Positions 56,472 through 63,983 of a stretch of DNA of 64,000 nt are shown here, piece after piece. A model generated the notes under the pieces. The model saw only the letters and a program-made list of their open reading frames with translations, was not told where the DNA came from and made no database searches. A program made the position numbers and the translations under genes. The stretch's first letter is position 1; every line of letters starts with the position of its first letter. The DNA is from Mycobacterium scrofulaceum (GTDB lineage: Bacteria; Actinomycetota; Actinomycetes; Mycobacteriales; Mycobacteriaceae), in contig NZ_MVIJ01000017.1 of assembly GCF_002086735.1 (NCBI RefSeq), forward strand, positions 40,759 through 104,758. The letters run 5' to 3'.

Positions 56472-56681
56472 TCAATCAGCCAGTCGGTCGCCGGTAAGCC
56501 ACGCCTCAACATCGTTGTGGGCGTAGTAGATCCGACCGTTGATCTTGGTTCTCTTCAGCGGCTTGCTACCTACGTACGCAGCGCTAACCACTGAGTTTTC
56601 GGTGATGTGTTTCAAACCGCGTGCATGTGCGATGGCGACTACTTCGGCGCGGTCATAGAACTGTTGTGTTGGTGCTGGCAT
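56472..56681 (-). CDS. xis: Excisionase-like (AlpA/MerR HTH) protein
   Basis: This 69-residue protein has a winged HTH excisionase form: AEVVAIAHARGLKHITENSV, KINGRIYYAHNDVEAWLTG. Such proteins bend att DNA and direct excision. ATG 56681 is preceded by GAGAAGAA. It lies upstream of the ATPase gene and 67 bases apart, in line with an early operon. Confidence 0.75.
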   Translation of the reverse strand: MPAPTQQFYDRAEVVAIAHARGLKHITENSVVSAAYVGSKPLKRTKINGRIYYAHNDVEAWLTGDRLAD

Positions 56682-56735
56682 TTCTTCTCTCCGATGGTCT
56701 GCCGGTTGGGCCAAACGTTCGCCAACCTGCGGCAA

Positions 56736-57147
56736 ATCTGACGTTAGCCGACGAACGTGGGCAAAGCAGCAGGTCGACGCCGGAACATGTTGGCAGTCAG
56801 CGTGATTCAGCAGCCATAGCGACCATAGCGGTCAATGCGGCAGTTCCAAGGACGGAAGATTGGTAGCTTCCTACAGGGACCGTTAGGGCATTTCCGGCCC
56901 TGTAATCGGGGGTTAGGGCAGTGCAGGGTCTGCTTTCACACAACCGCAACGTGGGTTGCCAAAGCGACCACGACCCCGCACCCCACCGGAATTCGCCGCT
57001 GAACCACAACGGCCCCCCAGCGCGGAATCGGCCTAATCACGACTGGAGTATCGACTTGACACCTGCTCGCTGCCTTCGGCTTGGGCGTTTGTGGCTTGTG
57101 TCGTGACCCTTACATTTATTATCGGTTGAGCAGCAGGGGAGGAAACG
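56736..57147. promoter_or_regulatory. 412-bp control region between excisionase and nuclease genes
   Basis: No gene is supported in this divergent gap. It contains a short repeat (CATAGCGACCATAGCGGTCA around 56815) and, near the right end, a probable promoter: TTGTGT (57096-57101) and TATTAT (57117-57122), followed by GGGGAGGAAACG and the ATG at 57148. It is a candidate main control region of the element, where a repressor would bind. Confidence 0.5.
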
Positions 57148-57633
57148 ATGACCGAACAGGCGAAGCTTGGCACTCAAGCGATCGGCGCAGCTGGTGAGTT
57201 ATTTGTGCAGTACCACCTGATAAAGCGTGGGATCGATAGTGCGCGACTCACTACTGACTCGGGGATCGATCTGGCGATGTACGTACCGGGAACCCGGGAG
57301 GCGCACACGATCCAGGTCAAGGCAACCAACAACAACTACGCGATGGGCCCCAAGGAGCCGCCACAGGTTTGGTGGCCATTCCCGGTGACCTGCAAAGCCC
57401 AATGGCTTGCGGTGGTCGATTTGCCGCGCGATTTGGTGTGGCTGCTGCCAATCGATGATGCGTTGCGCGAGGCGCGAGGCAAGGATTCGGCCGGCACCAC
57501 AACCCTGATGTGGTACATCGGGGAGAAGCCAAAAGGGGCGACCAAAGTTCGGGCAGAGGCCGATTTCGATCAGTACCGTCTGAGCACCGTAGTCGATCGA
57601 CTGCTCGGTGACCGAACACCGCAGTTGCCATGA
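57148..57633 (+). CDS. PD-(D/E)XK-nuclease-like protein
   Basis: This 161-residue protein has a restriction-fold pattern: Glu in AAGELFVQYHL, Asp in DSGIDLAMY and the QVKAT strand (Glu, Asp, Gln-x-Lys) typical of PD-(D/E)XK enzymes. It has its own promoter and GGGGAGGAAA ribosome site. The role could be a DNA-cleaving defence enzyme, a Holliday-junction resolvase or a homing nuclease; the sequence does not decide. Confidence 0.6.
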   Translation: MTEQAKLGTQAIGAAGELFVQYHLIKRGIDSARLTTDSGIDLAMYVPGTREAHTIQVKATNNNYAMGPKEPPQVWWPFPVTCKAQWLAVVDLPRDLVWLLPIDDALREARGKDSAGTTTLMWYIGEKPKGATKVRAEADFDQYRLSTVVDRLLGDRTPQLP

Positions 57634-57728
57634 GACAGGTTGCCGTGATCGAGATTTCAGGCGGAGAATTTCGGCAGGCAAACACCTAGACAGTCGCGCC
57701 GGGCTGCGCGTTAGACCACGCAAAACTC

Positions 57729-58268
57729 CTACTCGCGAACTCGTTTCGGCTTATGTGACGCCCTGGCATCGTCGGGTTCTACTTCGTATAAGACATAGCC
57801 GTGTTCGTAGTAGCTGCCCGGTTCCCGGTTCCAGCAGTGTGCTACCCGGTGACCGTCGCCGCCACCAACTGGGCAGGTGCAGACTCCGCGACCACCGGGT
57901 ACACGGTCGCTATACCTACAGTCAGCAAATTGCTGCAAATGAGATATCCAAAGCCAGTGCGGTAGTACAGCATCACTGCGCGGGACCCAGTTGTCTTCAG
58001 CGTCCCAACGGTTTATTGCTTCTATGCGTGACGGGCCGAGGTGCCGCCCGTGAACGTGGTGAGTCTTGCAGTACTTGCACCAAAACTCCAGCTGGGAGCC
58101 ATCTTTGGTACGCCAGGCGTGAACTACCGGATAGCGCTCAACCTGTCGATTCAGGTCATCAGCTAAAGCTTCGATTTGGTCGCGTTCTGCCACCGTATAG
58201 TCGACGCGCACCCCGGCGGCTTGGTTAGCCTCATGGATTCTTTCCCATGTTTCGTTAAGTTGATGCAT
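57729..58268 (-). CDS. Zinc-binding hypothetical protein of phage type
   Basis: This 179-residue protein has a CKYCKTHHVHGR segment and a second Cys-rich cluster (VCTCPVGGGDGHRVAHCW), suggesting zinc binding. ATG 58268 is preceded by AAAGGAATC. I know no specific family. Related Cys/His proteins occur in mycobacteriophages. It lies on the same strand as the small HTH gene upstream at 58526. Confidence 0.55.
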   Translation of the reverse strand: MHQLNETWERIHEANQAAGVRVDYTVAERDQIEALADDLNRQVERYPVVHAWRTKDGSQLEFWCKYCKTHHVHGRHLGPSRIEAINRWDAEDNWVPRSDAVLPHWLWISHLQQFADCRYSDRVPGGRGVCTCPVGGGDGHRVAHCWNREPGSYYEHGYVLYEVEPDDARASHKPKRVRE

Positions 58269-58322
58269 TACGATTCCTTTCATTCGATCCAATTGCTCTC
58301 GTAGTGGCGTATTGCTATGGCA

Positions 58323-58526
58323 TCACAGCGCCTCTACCAAAGCGTCAAGCGATTCCCGGCCCCAATAGGCTTTGCGCCCTACGATCTTCGGACGGGAAAG
58401 CTTGCCGGTGTAGTAGGCGTGGTACTTGACCGTTTCGACGGTGGCCGCAGTGAAGCCAAGAGAGTTTAGGTACCTGACGGCCTCTTGCAGATCGAGGTAC
58501 TGAGTGAAGGACGCGGTTCGTGTCAT
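58323..58526 (-). CDS. Small HTH DNA-binding protein (excisionase-like)
   Basis: This 67-residue protein contains an AlpA/excisionase-like helix-turn-helix (LQEAVRYLNSLGFTAATVETVKYHAYYTGKLSRPKIVGRKAYWGRESL). It is divergent from the capsid gene, and a 21-bp palindrome lies between them. It could repress or activate the capsid promoter (inference). Confidence 0.6.
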   Translation of the reverse strand: MTRTASFTQYLDLQEAVRYLNSLGFTAATVETVKYHAYYTGKLSRPKIVGRKAYWGRESLDALVEAL

Positions 58527-58636
58527 GATCGTAATGTGCTCTCTGATAAAGCCTTCCGAAATCGGCTGCGGCACTCGGCCGCTGATGCCCATGATAGCCC
58601 ACCCCAGCCCGCGCGTCCGGTCCGAAATTGGGTGAT

Positions 58637-58657
58637 GCGCACTGAATCTCAGTGCGC
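58637..58657. promoter_or_regulatory. 9-bp palindrome, probable operator for the capsid gene
   Basis: GCGCACTGA (58637-58645) and TCAGTGCGC (58649-58657) form a perfect stem with a 3-base centre. It is followed directly by TATAAG (58658-58663), which resembles a -10 element. A repressor bound here would block the capsid gene promoter. Confidence 0.5.
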
Positions 58658-58809
58658 TATAAGTGGTTTCAGCGGGCGGCGGCATGGACCGCGTAAGTTC
58701 CTGTACGGCGTGAGTCGGCACCTAGCGCAGGCGCGGCTGAGAGTCCTTTCAGTCCGGGCCGCGCTTGCGAGCCTGGTGTTACAGAACAACTTTGGAAAGG
58801 CTCGCACAA

Positions 58810-59985
58810 ATGAGTGCTCTTACGACTCCCCGAATCAACCCCGATGTCTTGCAGTCGCTTTTGCATCTGTCGCCGTACGGCGCGGAAGGCGGTTACGCCA
58901 CTGAAGGCGACGTGCTGGTCAATACCACCGCTGACGGCGTAGACCTAAATGTCATCTGGGACGAAGTCGCGGCAGTGGTGAGGGCTTGGAACGCCGAACG
59001 TAGTGCTCTGACACGCCTTCTGACGTTCAACACGACTAATACCGCCGACGCCATCCCGCAAAGCAGGTCCAGCGATAGCTTCGAGGAAGCATCCGAGTTC
59101 GGTGAGCCCGAGTCCATCCGTCCGCCAGCTGATTACGCGCTCATGGGCTACACGTTCAAGGACTATGACAAGGCGTCACGCTGGACGTGGAAGTACCTGA
59201 GGGACTCTACGGCCGAGCAGGTTCGCGCCGTTGCCAACTATGCGTTGGAAGCCGACAACAAGCTGACCACCGGCACCATCTTGCAGCGCCTGTTTGATCC
59301 CGCGCAGACCTCAAACGAATGGGGCCACACGGTTTACGGTCTCTATAACGGTGATTCGATGGTTCCGCCCGCGTATCTGGGCAAGGATTTCACCACAGGT
59401 CATCAGCACTACCTGGTATCTGGTAGCGACACTATCGACTCCGGAGACCTGGAAACCGCCATCCGTCAGGTCACCGAGCACGGCTACGGGACCGAACCCA
59501 ACTCAAAGCTTTTGGCGTTGATGAACCCGGCCCAGGCCGAAGTGGTGGCATCGTTCAAAGCTGGGGTGCAGAACGCGCCGGACATCATCGCCAAACACGA
59601 CTACATTCCCAGCGCTGGCGCTCCCGCCTACTTCTCACCCGACGAGATCGTCGGCCAGGTGGCACCGGAGTCGTACAACGGCCTCAAGGTGCAAGGCTCC
59701 TACGGCCCGGTATGGGTGATCCAATCCGATTTCATCGCTGAGGACTACTTCGCCGTGGTCGCAACCTACGGAGCCAACAGCCCTGACAACGCCATCGGCT
59801 TTCGCGAGCACGTGCAGACCCAGTATCGAGGTCTGCGAAACATTCCCGGCCGCGTTCCTGGCTACCCGATCCAGGATGCATTTTTCCAGCGCAGCTTTGG
59901 TGTGGGTGTGCGCCGTCGCGGCCAGGCTTGCGTGACGCAAATCAAGGCCAGCGGTAATTACACGGTCCCGGTGATCCCGAGATGA
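58810..59985 (+). CDS. Phage major-capsid-like protein
   Basis: This 391-residue protein resembles HK97-fold major capsid proteins of small mycobacterial prophages: the N-terminal helix region (DVLQSLLHLSPYGAEGGYATEG), the P-domain-like RQVTEHGYGTEPNSKLLALMNPAQAEVV and the C-terminal YFAVVATYGANSPDNAIGFREHV. No prohead protease is adjacent. It is followed immediately by two small coupled ORFs. The ATG at 58810 follows GGAAAGG. It is the only recognisable structural gene in the element. Confidence 0.7.
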   Translation: MSALTTPRINPDVLQSLLHLSPYGAEGGYATEGDVLVNTTADGVDLNVIWDEVAAVVRAWNAERSALTRLLTFNTTNTADAIPQSRSSDSFEEASEFGEPESIRPPADYALMGYTFKDYDKASRWTWKYLRDSTAEQVRAVANYALEADNKLTTGTILQRLFDPAQTSNEWGHTVYGLYNGDSMVPPAYLGKDFTTGHQHYLVSGSDTIDSGDLETAIRQVTEHGYGTEPNSKLLALMNPAQAEVVASFKAGVQNAPDIIAKHDYIPSAGAPAYFSPDEIVGQVAPESYNGLKVQGSYGPVWVIQSDFIAEDYFAVVATYGANSPDNAIGFREHVQTQYRGLRNIPGRVPGYPIQDAFFQRSFGVGVRRRGQACVTQIKASGNYTVPVIPR

Positions 59986-60128
59986 CACCCTCAGATTGGT
60001 TGCAGGCCAACCTGTCCGCGGTGATCGTTGCCGTGGCGACGGCCAACGCTGTCCTAGCCGGCGTCGAGAACCGTACTGCTAGTACAACTGCGCTTCAGGA
60101 AGGTTCACAGGATGCCGGGAGTATCTGA
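59982..60128 (+). CDS. 48-residue ORF coupled to the capsid gene
   Basis: The ATG at 59982 overlaps the capsid stop by 4 bases (ATGA). The product has one hydrophobic stretch (LSAVIVAVATANAVLAG) and a polar tail, so it may be a membrane or capsid accessory peptide. No family is recognised. Confidence 0.5.
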   Translation: MTPSDWLQANLSAVIVAVATANAVLAGVENRTASTTALQEGSQDAGSI

Positions 60129-60309
60129 CTACAACCCCCGGCACGCGATGGACATGGACGCCCTTGACGCTGAGGCATCGGAATTTTCGTGGGGATCGGG
60201 CCTCGAGCCTAAGGAACTCAGAGGTGCTCCGCCGTCTGAAGGTGGCCGGTATCGCGGTACCGGTCCGCCGTGCGAGAAGCACATCAAGGTGTCCAACAGA
60301 CCCCGTTAG
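60112..60309 (+). CDS. 65-residue ORF downstream of the capsid cassette
   Basis: The ATG at 60112 overlaps the previous ORF by 17 bases. The product is acidic then basic and Pro/Gly-rich, with no known family. The tight packing argues for translation from the same mRNA as the capsid protein. It ends 32 bases from the end of the convergent HEPN gene. Confidence 0.4.
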   Translation: MPGVSDYNPRHAMDMDALDAEASEFSWGSGLEPKELRGAPPSEGGRYRGTGPPCEKHIKVSNRPR

Positions 60310-60341
60310 AATTACTTGTCCGTTAGGGCCTCGGTTTCCCT

Positions 60342-61412
60342 TTATTTTCCAGCTGCTTTAGGTGGCGAAGCGAAATTTGGGTTCGCGGCCCAGGAATCTA
60401 GAATATCTATAACGAAGCGACGTAGTTCATCGTATTGGTGGATTAGCGCACTTTTAGTAAGATTAGCTTTATTTCTCAGGTTGCCGTGCGCGAGGTCGCT
60501 GCGCGTGCCGTAGGCTTTGTCAAAGTATTTCTTCGGTGCCAGGCCGTCATAGGTTCCAGGTAGGCGATCAGCAAGCTGAAGTCCATATCTACGGACAGAA
60601 TTCATTTTGTTGTTCTGAAGAAGCTTTTTAACCTCTTCTTTCGTGTCTTCATCGAATTGCGCAAGGCCGTCAGCTATCGGCTTTAAAGCGTCAAGGAGCC
60701 CAGACAGATGAGCGTGTTCTTCTCGATACGGAATTAAGGCCTCGACAGCGGTGACTGTCAGAATGTATTTTGCCTCCGGATTCGGGTCACCCAATCCCGC
60801 ATGGACCAAGTCCCAGGCAAGGCGTAGCTGCTCCGGCCACGGCGTACTATGCTGGTGCTGAGCCTTCGTGATCAGGTTCGGCAAATCGCCTAAGCCCGAC
60901 AGGCCAACCGCTTCATACGCAAAGTAGACGAACCGTGGTTCGCGGGGGTGCACCGGAAAAACCAGCAATCCCACGCGGTCTCTATACGCGCGATCATCGT
61001 CACTTATGCCGACACTGTACCGAATATGTAGTGGTACATTGTCGAGTGGGTTCAAATTCTCTTCATCATCGTCACCGAAATCGCATGCTATCGCAAGCTG
61101 CGCAAATATCCAGGTAGCAATTTGACGCCATTTACGTCCCGCAATCAACGCTGTGTCAAAATCTGCGTAGGCGCTTCCCCATAAGGCAAGGCTAGTGCAA
61201 TTTTTGATCGTCTTTGACCCTAAGGTGGATGTCAAGCAAACGTACTCTTGCGCATCGCTTAGGATGTACGTTCCGTCAGATACGTTAAAACGGCTGTTGC
61301 TTGTGATGTCGAAACGGTTGCGGAAGGCGTAGCTGCCCGCGGGCGCAGAATCCGCTAGTCCGACTGGAGATAAGACATACGCTTGGCCTTCGAACTGGGT
61401 GCCTCCCGTCAC
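60342..61412 (-). CDS. HEPN-motif (Apea-like) putative RNase defence protein
   Basis: This 356-residue protein has a beta-rich N-terminal half and an alpha-helical C-terminal half. The latter contains the HEPN signature RSDLAH (Arg304, His309, spacing Rx4H), preceded by the helical AKYILTVTAVEALIP and followed by HQYDELRRFVIDIL. HEPN proteins are metal-independent RNases active in abortive infection; ApeA is one such family. The gene is clearly lower in GC than its surroundings, a sign of recent acquisition. It is the element's right-end cargo. Confidence 0.6.
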   Translation of the reverse strand: MTGGTQFEGQAYVLSPVGLADSAPAGSYAFRNRFDITSNSRFNVSDGTYILSDAQEYVCLTSTLGSKTIKNCTSLALWGSAYADFDTALIAGRKWRQIATWIFAQLAIACDFGDDDEENLNPLDNVPLHIRYSVGISDDDRAYRDRVGLLVFPVHPREPRFVYFAYEAVGLSGLGDLPNLITKAQHQHSTPWPEQLRLAWDLVHAGLGDPNPEAKYILTVTAVEALIPYREEHAHLSGLLDALKPIADGLAQFDEDTKEEVKKLLQNNKMNSVRRYGLQLADRLPGTYDGLAPKKYFDKAYGTRSDLAHGNLRNKANLTKSALIHQYDELRRFVIDILDSWAANPNFASPPKAAGK

Positions 61413-62190
61413 GGCACGAGATTCTATTCCGGCAGGCTTAGATGCGTAAGGGGCTCCTGGGCAGCATCGCCGGTTGCAGCCGTACCAGCTCTAGGGCTTC
61501 CAGTACGGCCGGGTCGTCGGGCTCGTACCCCCTTCAGCACGAATTGCCTCGCGCCTACTTCGTCCGTGTTCGGGTAGACGCAGGATGCAAAGTCGGCTCC
61601 ATGTCTAACTGGCCCAGCCCAAGGCGGGGCACTGTGAAGTTGTCAAGGTGCGGAAAACGCGCACCCTCACACCGAACGGTGAAAGGTGGACCGCGTTCTC
61701 GCGCGTGCCTCCCGAAGGGCCGTGACTTCAACGCCGGACTGTTTGCGTTCCGCTTGGCCGTGCTGCTCTCGTGGGCCGACTCAATCGGTCGCGCGCCGTT
61801 TTCCTGCGCCCTAGTGCCGTCGTCAGCGGCACGCCGAAACCATTACCCATAAGTAGCTATCTGTCACATCAATGCCGCTTTCAGCCCTTTAGAAGCCGTT
61901 AACGATAAGCGCGTGCCGTTTGCTGGCGTTGGTAGCGGACCTGGCTACGAAAGCCGCAACCCTCCGGCCTGCGGTAACTACGGGGCATGGTGCGGGTGTG
62001 ACAGCTGTGATCGTTGCCAGGGGACGGGGTGCTTCGTTCTGCCCCTTTCAGCGGCTTGCCTTGCCCGCGTCGGCTTCAGTCGACGTGAGTCACCTGACTG
62101 CTGACACGATGCTGACGCTGACTGCCGGGCCATGCCGGGAAGGCCGGTTGTCGGTACTGCGCGGCAAATGCCCTGACTTGGACATTTGCC
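61413..62190. other. 778-bp gene-poor right end of the element
   Basis: No ORF here has support: frames at 61442-61852 and 61920-62219 lack ribosome sites and known motifs. The region contains the right arm-type site at 62098-62116 and borders attR. The promoter of the HEPN gene presumably lies just after 61412. Confidence 0.6.
62098..62116 (+). repeat. Probable integrase arm-type site near attR
   Basis: CTGCTGACACGATGCTGAC matches the attL-side copy at 48814-48832 in 18 of 19 bases and the same orientation, and lies 74 bases from the att core. Confidence 0.5.
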
Positions 62191-62236
62191 TTGGTGCCCC
62201 CACTAGGACTCGAACCTAGGACCTGCGGATTAAAAG
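62191..62236 (-). other. attR core within tRNA-Lys
   Basis: This is the exact 46-bp copy of attL. Here it is part of the intact tRNA-Lys gene, covering its 3' end back to the anticodon loop, so integration left the tRNA functional. Confidence 0.93.
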
Positions 62237-62267
62237 TCCGTAGCTCTACCAACTGAGCTATAGGGGC
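62195..62267 (-). tRNA. tRNA-Lys (UUU)
   Basis: This 73-base tRNA has the acceptor stem GCCCCTA with TGGGGGC, the anticodon TTT in loop CTTTTAA, and an encoded CCA at 62192-62194. It is the integration site of the element. Confidence 0.95.
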
Positions 62268-62391
62268 CGCGGAGATTCAGGATACTTGGACCCAAAAGAC
62301 GGCTCGTTTGAGGATTGGGCCCGCGGTGACCTAAGCTGACGTGGCTCCCAACGAAACCACGTTGCGAGTACCCCGGAGTGATTCGGTTCTG

Positions 62392-62464
62392 GCCCCCATC
62401 GTCTAGTGGCCTAGGACGCCGCCCTTTCACGGCGGTAGCACGGGTTCGAATCCCGTTGGGGGTA
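62392..62464 (+). tRNA. tRNA-Glu (UUC)
   Basis: The cloverleaf has acceptor GCCCCCA with TGGGGGT, anticodon stem CCGCC/GGCGG with loop CTTTCAC (anticodon TTC) and T-arm CGGGTTCGAATCCCG. Confidence 0.93.
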
Positions 62465-62493
62465 CGCGACGCGGTGACGCGGAGCAGCAGCAA

Positions 62494-62570
62494 GGCCCTG
62501 TGGCGCAGTTGGTTAGCGCGCCGCCCTGTCACGGCGGAGGTCGCGGGTTCGAGTCCCGTCAGGGTCGCCA
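62494..62570 (+). tRNA. tRNA-Asp (GUC)
   Basis: The cloverleaf has acceptor GGCCCTG with CAGGGTC, anticodon loop CTGTCAC (anticodon GTC) and encoded CCA. It lies 29 bases after tRNA-Glu. Confidence 0.93.
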
Positions 62571-62596
62571 AATCGGCGAGGCACACCATGCCTTCC

Positions 62597-62673
62597 GGCC
62601 AGGTAGCTCAGTCGGTACGAGCGTCCGCCTGAAAAGCGGAAGGTCGGCGGTTCGATCCCGCCCCTGGCCACCA
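62597..62673 (+). tRNA. tRNA-Phe (GAA)
   Basis: The cloverleaf has a perfect acceptor stem GGCCAGG with CCTGGCC, anticodon loop CTGAAAA (anticodon GAA) and encoded CCA. It lies 26 bases after tRNA-Asp. Confidence 0.93.
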
Positions 62674-62899
62674 AGTATCTGTGCATTTCAGCGCCCCTTT
62701 TCGCTCTGTCTACGAACTCGTCATCACCGATTCGGACTCGGCGATGGGGCCAATATGGGGCCAAAAACGAGGTGCCGTCGCTGCCAACTCTGTATCGGAT
62801 CCGTCCCCCTCGACTCTCCGCTGTCTTCGAGCGGAGCCCTACGCGACATGCGCGTGGCCAGTGGCGATTGCACTAGCACCTGCGAGGCACAATTGCGTC

Positions 62900-63793
62900 G
62901 TGCCCGTTCGCTGGTCAGTCGTGGCTGCCGACGACTGGGCTGTCGCTGGCCTCGAGAGCCAGGGCCAGCATCCGCACGACTGGCTCAAACATCCGTCGAG
63001 AGAGCGTACCTGGCTGTTCAAACCCGCACGGCCAGAGCGCGATCGTTCCCTCGGGGAAGACACTGTGGAGAAGCTCGGAAGCGAGATGGCTCGGCTGGTC
63101 GGAGTGCCGGCGGCCACGGTCGAACTAGCCACTCGGGGCGGGGTGCGTGGCGCATTGGTTGAAGACGTGCGATTGCCAGAGTGGGAATTGCAGGCAGGGC
63201 AGGCGCTAATGCCAGAGGTGGTTATCGATTACGACCCGACTGATCCTGAAGCGCGCGGATACAATGTCGGCTCTATCAGGCAGGCACTCACACGGTTTGG
63301 ATCACCGCCAGGCTCATCGATGCCTACGTCGTTTCGGGCTTTCGATGCGTTCGCAGGATATCTCCTGTTTGACGCGTTGATCGCGCATGGAGATCGCCAC
63401 GACCGCAACTGGGCCGTCCTTGTGCCGCCGCCGGACGTATCCGAGCCCTCTTTCGACCACGCAGCTAGCCTCGGCTTTACGTTGAGCGACGAACTGCGCG
63501 CCGAGCACTTACGCGACGGAACAGTGATGAAATGGGCAGAACGTGGGCACGCGAGCCGATTTGAGCATCGCAAGGGCACGCGTTGGCAGACACTCGTGGA
63601 CCTGGCAGGCGACGCCATCAGACTCTGTGGACCGAGCACCCGCGAGTACTGGCGTGAACGGATACTGTCGCTTGAACGGCGGACCGTTGAGGACCTATTT
63701 GCTTCTGCCCCAGGGATGACGGAGACTGCGCACCGTTTCACGGTCGAACTCGTCAAGATTAATCGAGAGAGGTTGCTCGATGTCCTCGCCTGA
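62900..63793 (+). CDS. Stand-alone HipA-like kinase
   Basis: This 297-residue protein has the HipA-C kinase signature HGDRHDRNWAVL (catalytic loop) and a SFDHAASLGF activation motif. It lacks a separate HipB antitoxin upstream, and the N-terminus (MPVRWSVVAADDWAVAGLES) is shorter than in classical HipA. HipA kinases phosphorylate tRNA synthetases or other proteins and cause growth arrest. GTG 62900 was chosen because it starts the conserved region. It overlaps the start of the next ORF by 14 bases. It lies just outside the integrated element. Confidence 0.8.
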   Translation: MPVRWSVVAADDWAVAGLESQGQHPHDWLKHPSRERTWLFKPARPERDRSLGEDTVEKLGSEMARLVGVPAATVELATRGGVRGALVEDVRLPEWELQAGQALMPEVVIDYDPTDPEARGYNVGSIRQALTRFGSPPGSSMPTSFRAFDAFAGYLLFDALIAHGDRHDRNWAVLVPPPDVSEPSFDHAASLGFTLSDELRAEHLRDGTVMKWAERGHASRFEHRKGTRWQTLVDLAGDAIRLCGPSTREYWRERILSLERRTVEDLFASAPGMTETAHRFTVELVKINRERLLDVLA

Positions 63794-63983
63794 ATTGCTG
63801 TTATCGCGGACGTCAATGGCCACGCGACGCTTCGCTGTCGCATGGCGGAACCGGCGGCGACGCTTAAATTACGCCGGTGGCCGTACTAGACCACGGTGCC
63901 AAAGGCTATCGATTCCAGTACCTAGTTGCGTCCAGCAGAGTGGTGTACGAGCCGGTGATGACCGGCGTGTCGTAGCCGGATGA
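63780..63983 (+). CDS. Small basic ORF coupled to the HipA-like kinase, uncertain
   Basis: The ATG at 63780 overlaps the kinase end. The 67-residue product is basic and low-complexity and may be wrong-frame or a degraded gene; a second frame near 63890-63980 reads VAVLDHGAKGYRFQYLVASS before a stop. A full-length partner of the kinase is not visible before the window ends at 64000. Confidence 0.25.
   Translation: MSSPELLLSRTSMATRRFAVAWRNRRRRLNYAGGRTRPRCQRLSIPVPSCVQQSGVRAGDDRRVVAG

Larger units (their letters stand above)
48616..62236. mobile_element. 13.6-kb tRNA-Lys-integrated phage satellite-like element
   Basis: The element is bounded by an exact 46-bp direct repeat (attL 48616-48661, attR 62191-62236) that is the 3' half of tRNA-Lys. 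The intact tRNA sits at the right end. The content includes a tyrosine integrase, serine recombinase, excisionase, DUF3631 ATPase, zinc-finger terminase-like protein and a lone capsid-like protein. No large terminase, portal, protease, tail, holin or lysin is visible. GC content and codon choice drop in the cargo genes (for example the HEPN gene). I infer a phage satellite or decayed small prophage of the phiRv1/phiRv2 class. Confidence 0.9.

Noticed and set aside
61442..61852. 136-codon ORF in the right end of the element
   Set aside because: It has no ribosome site, no recognisable motif and an odd amino acid composition.
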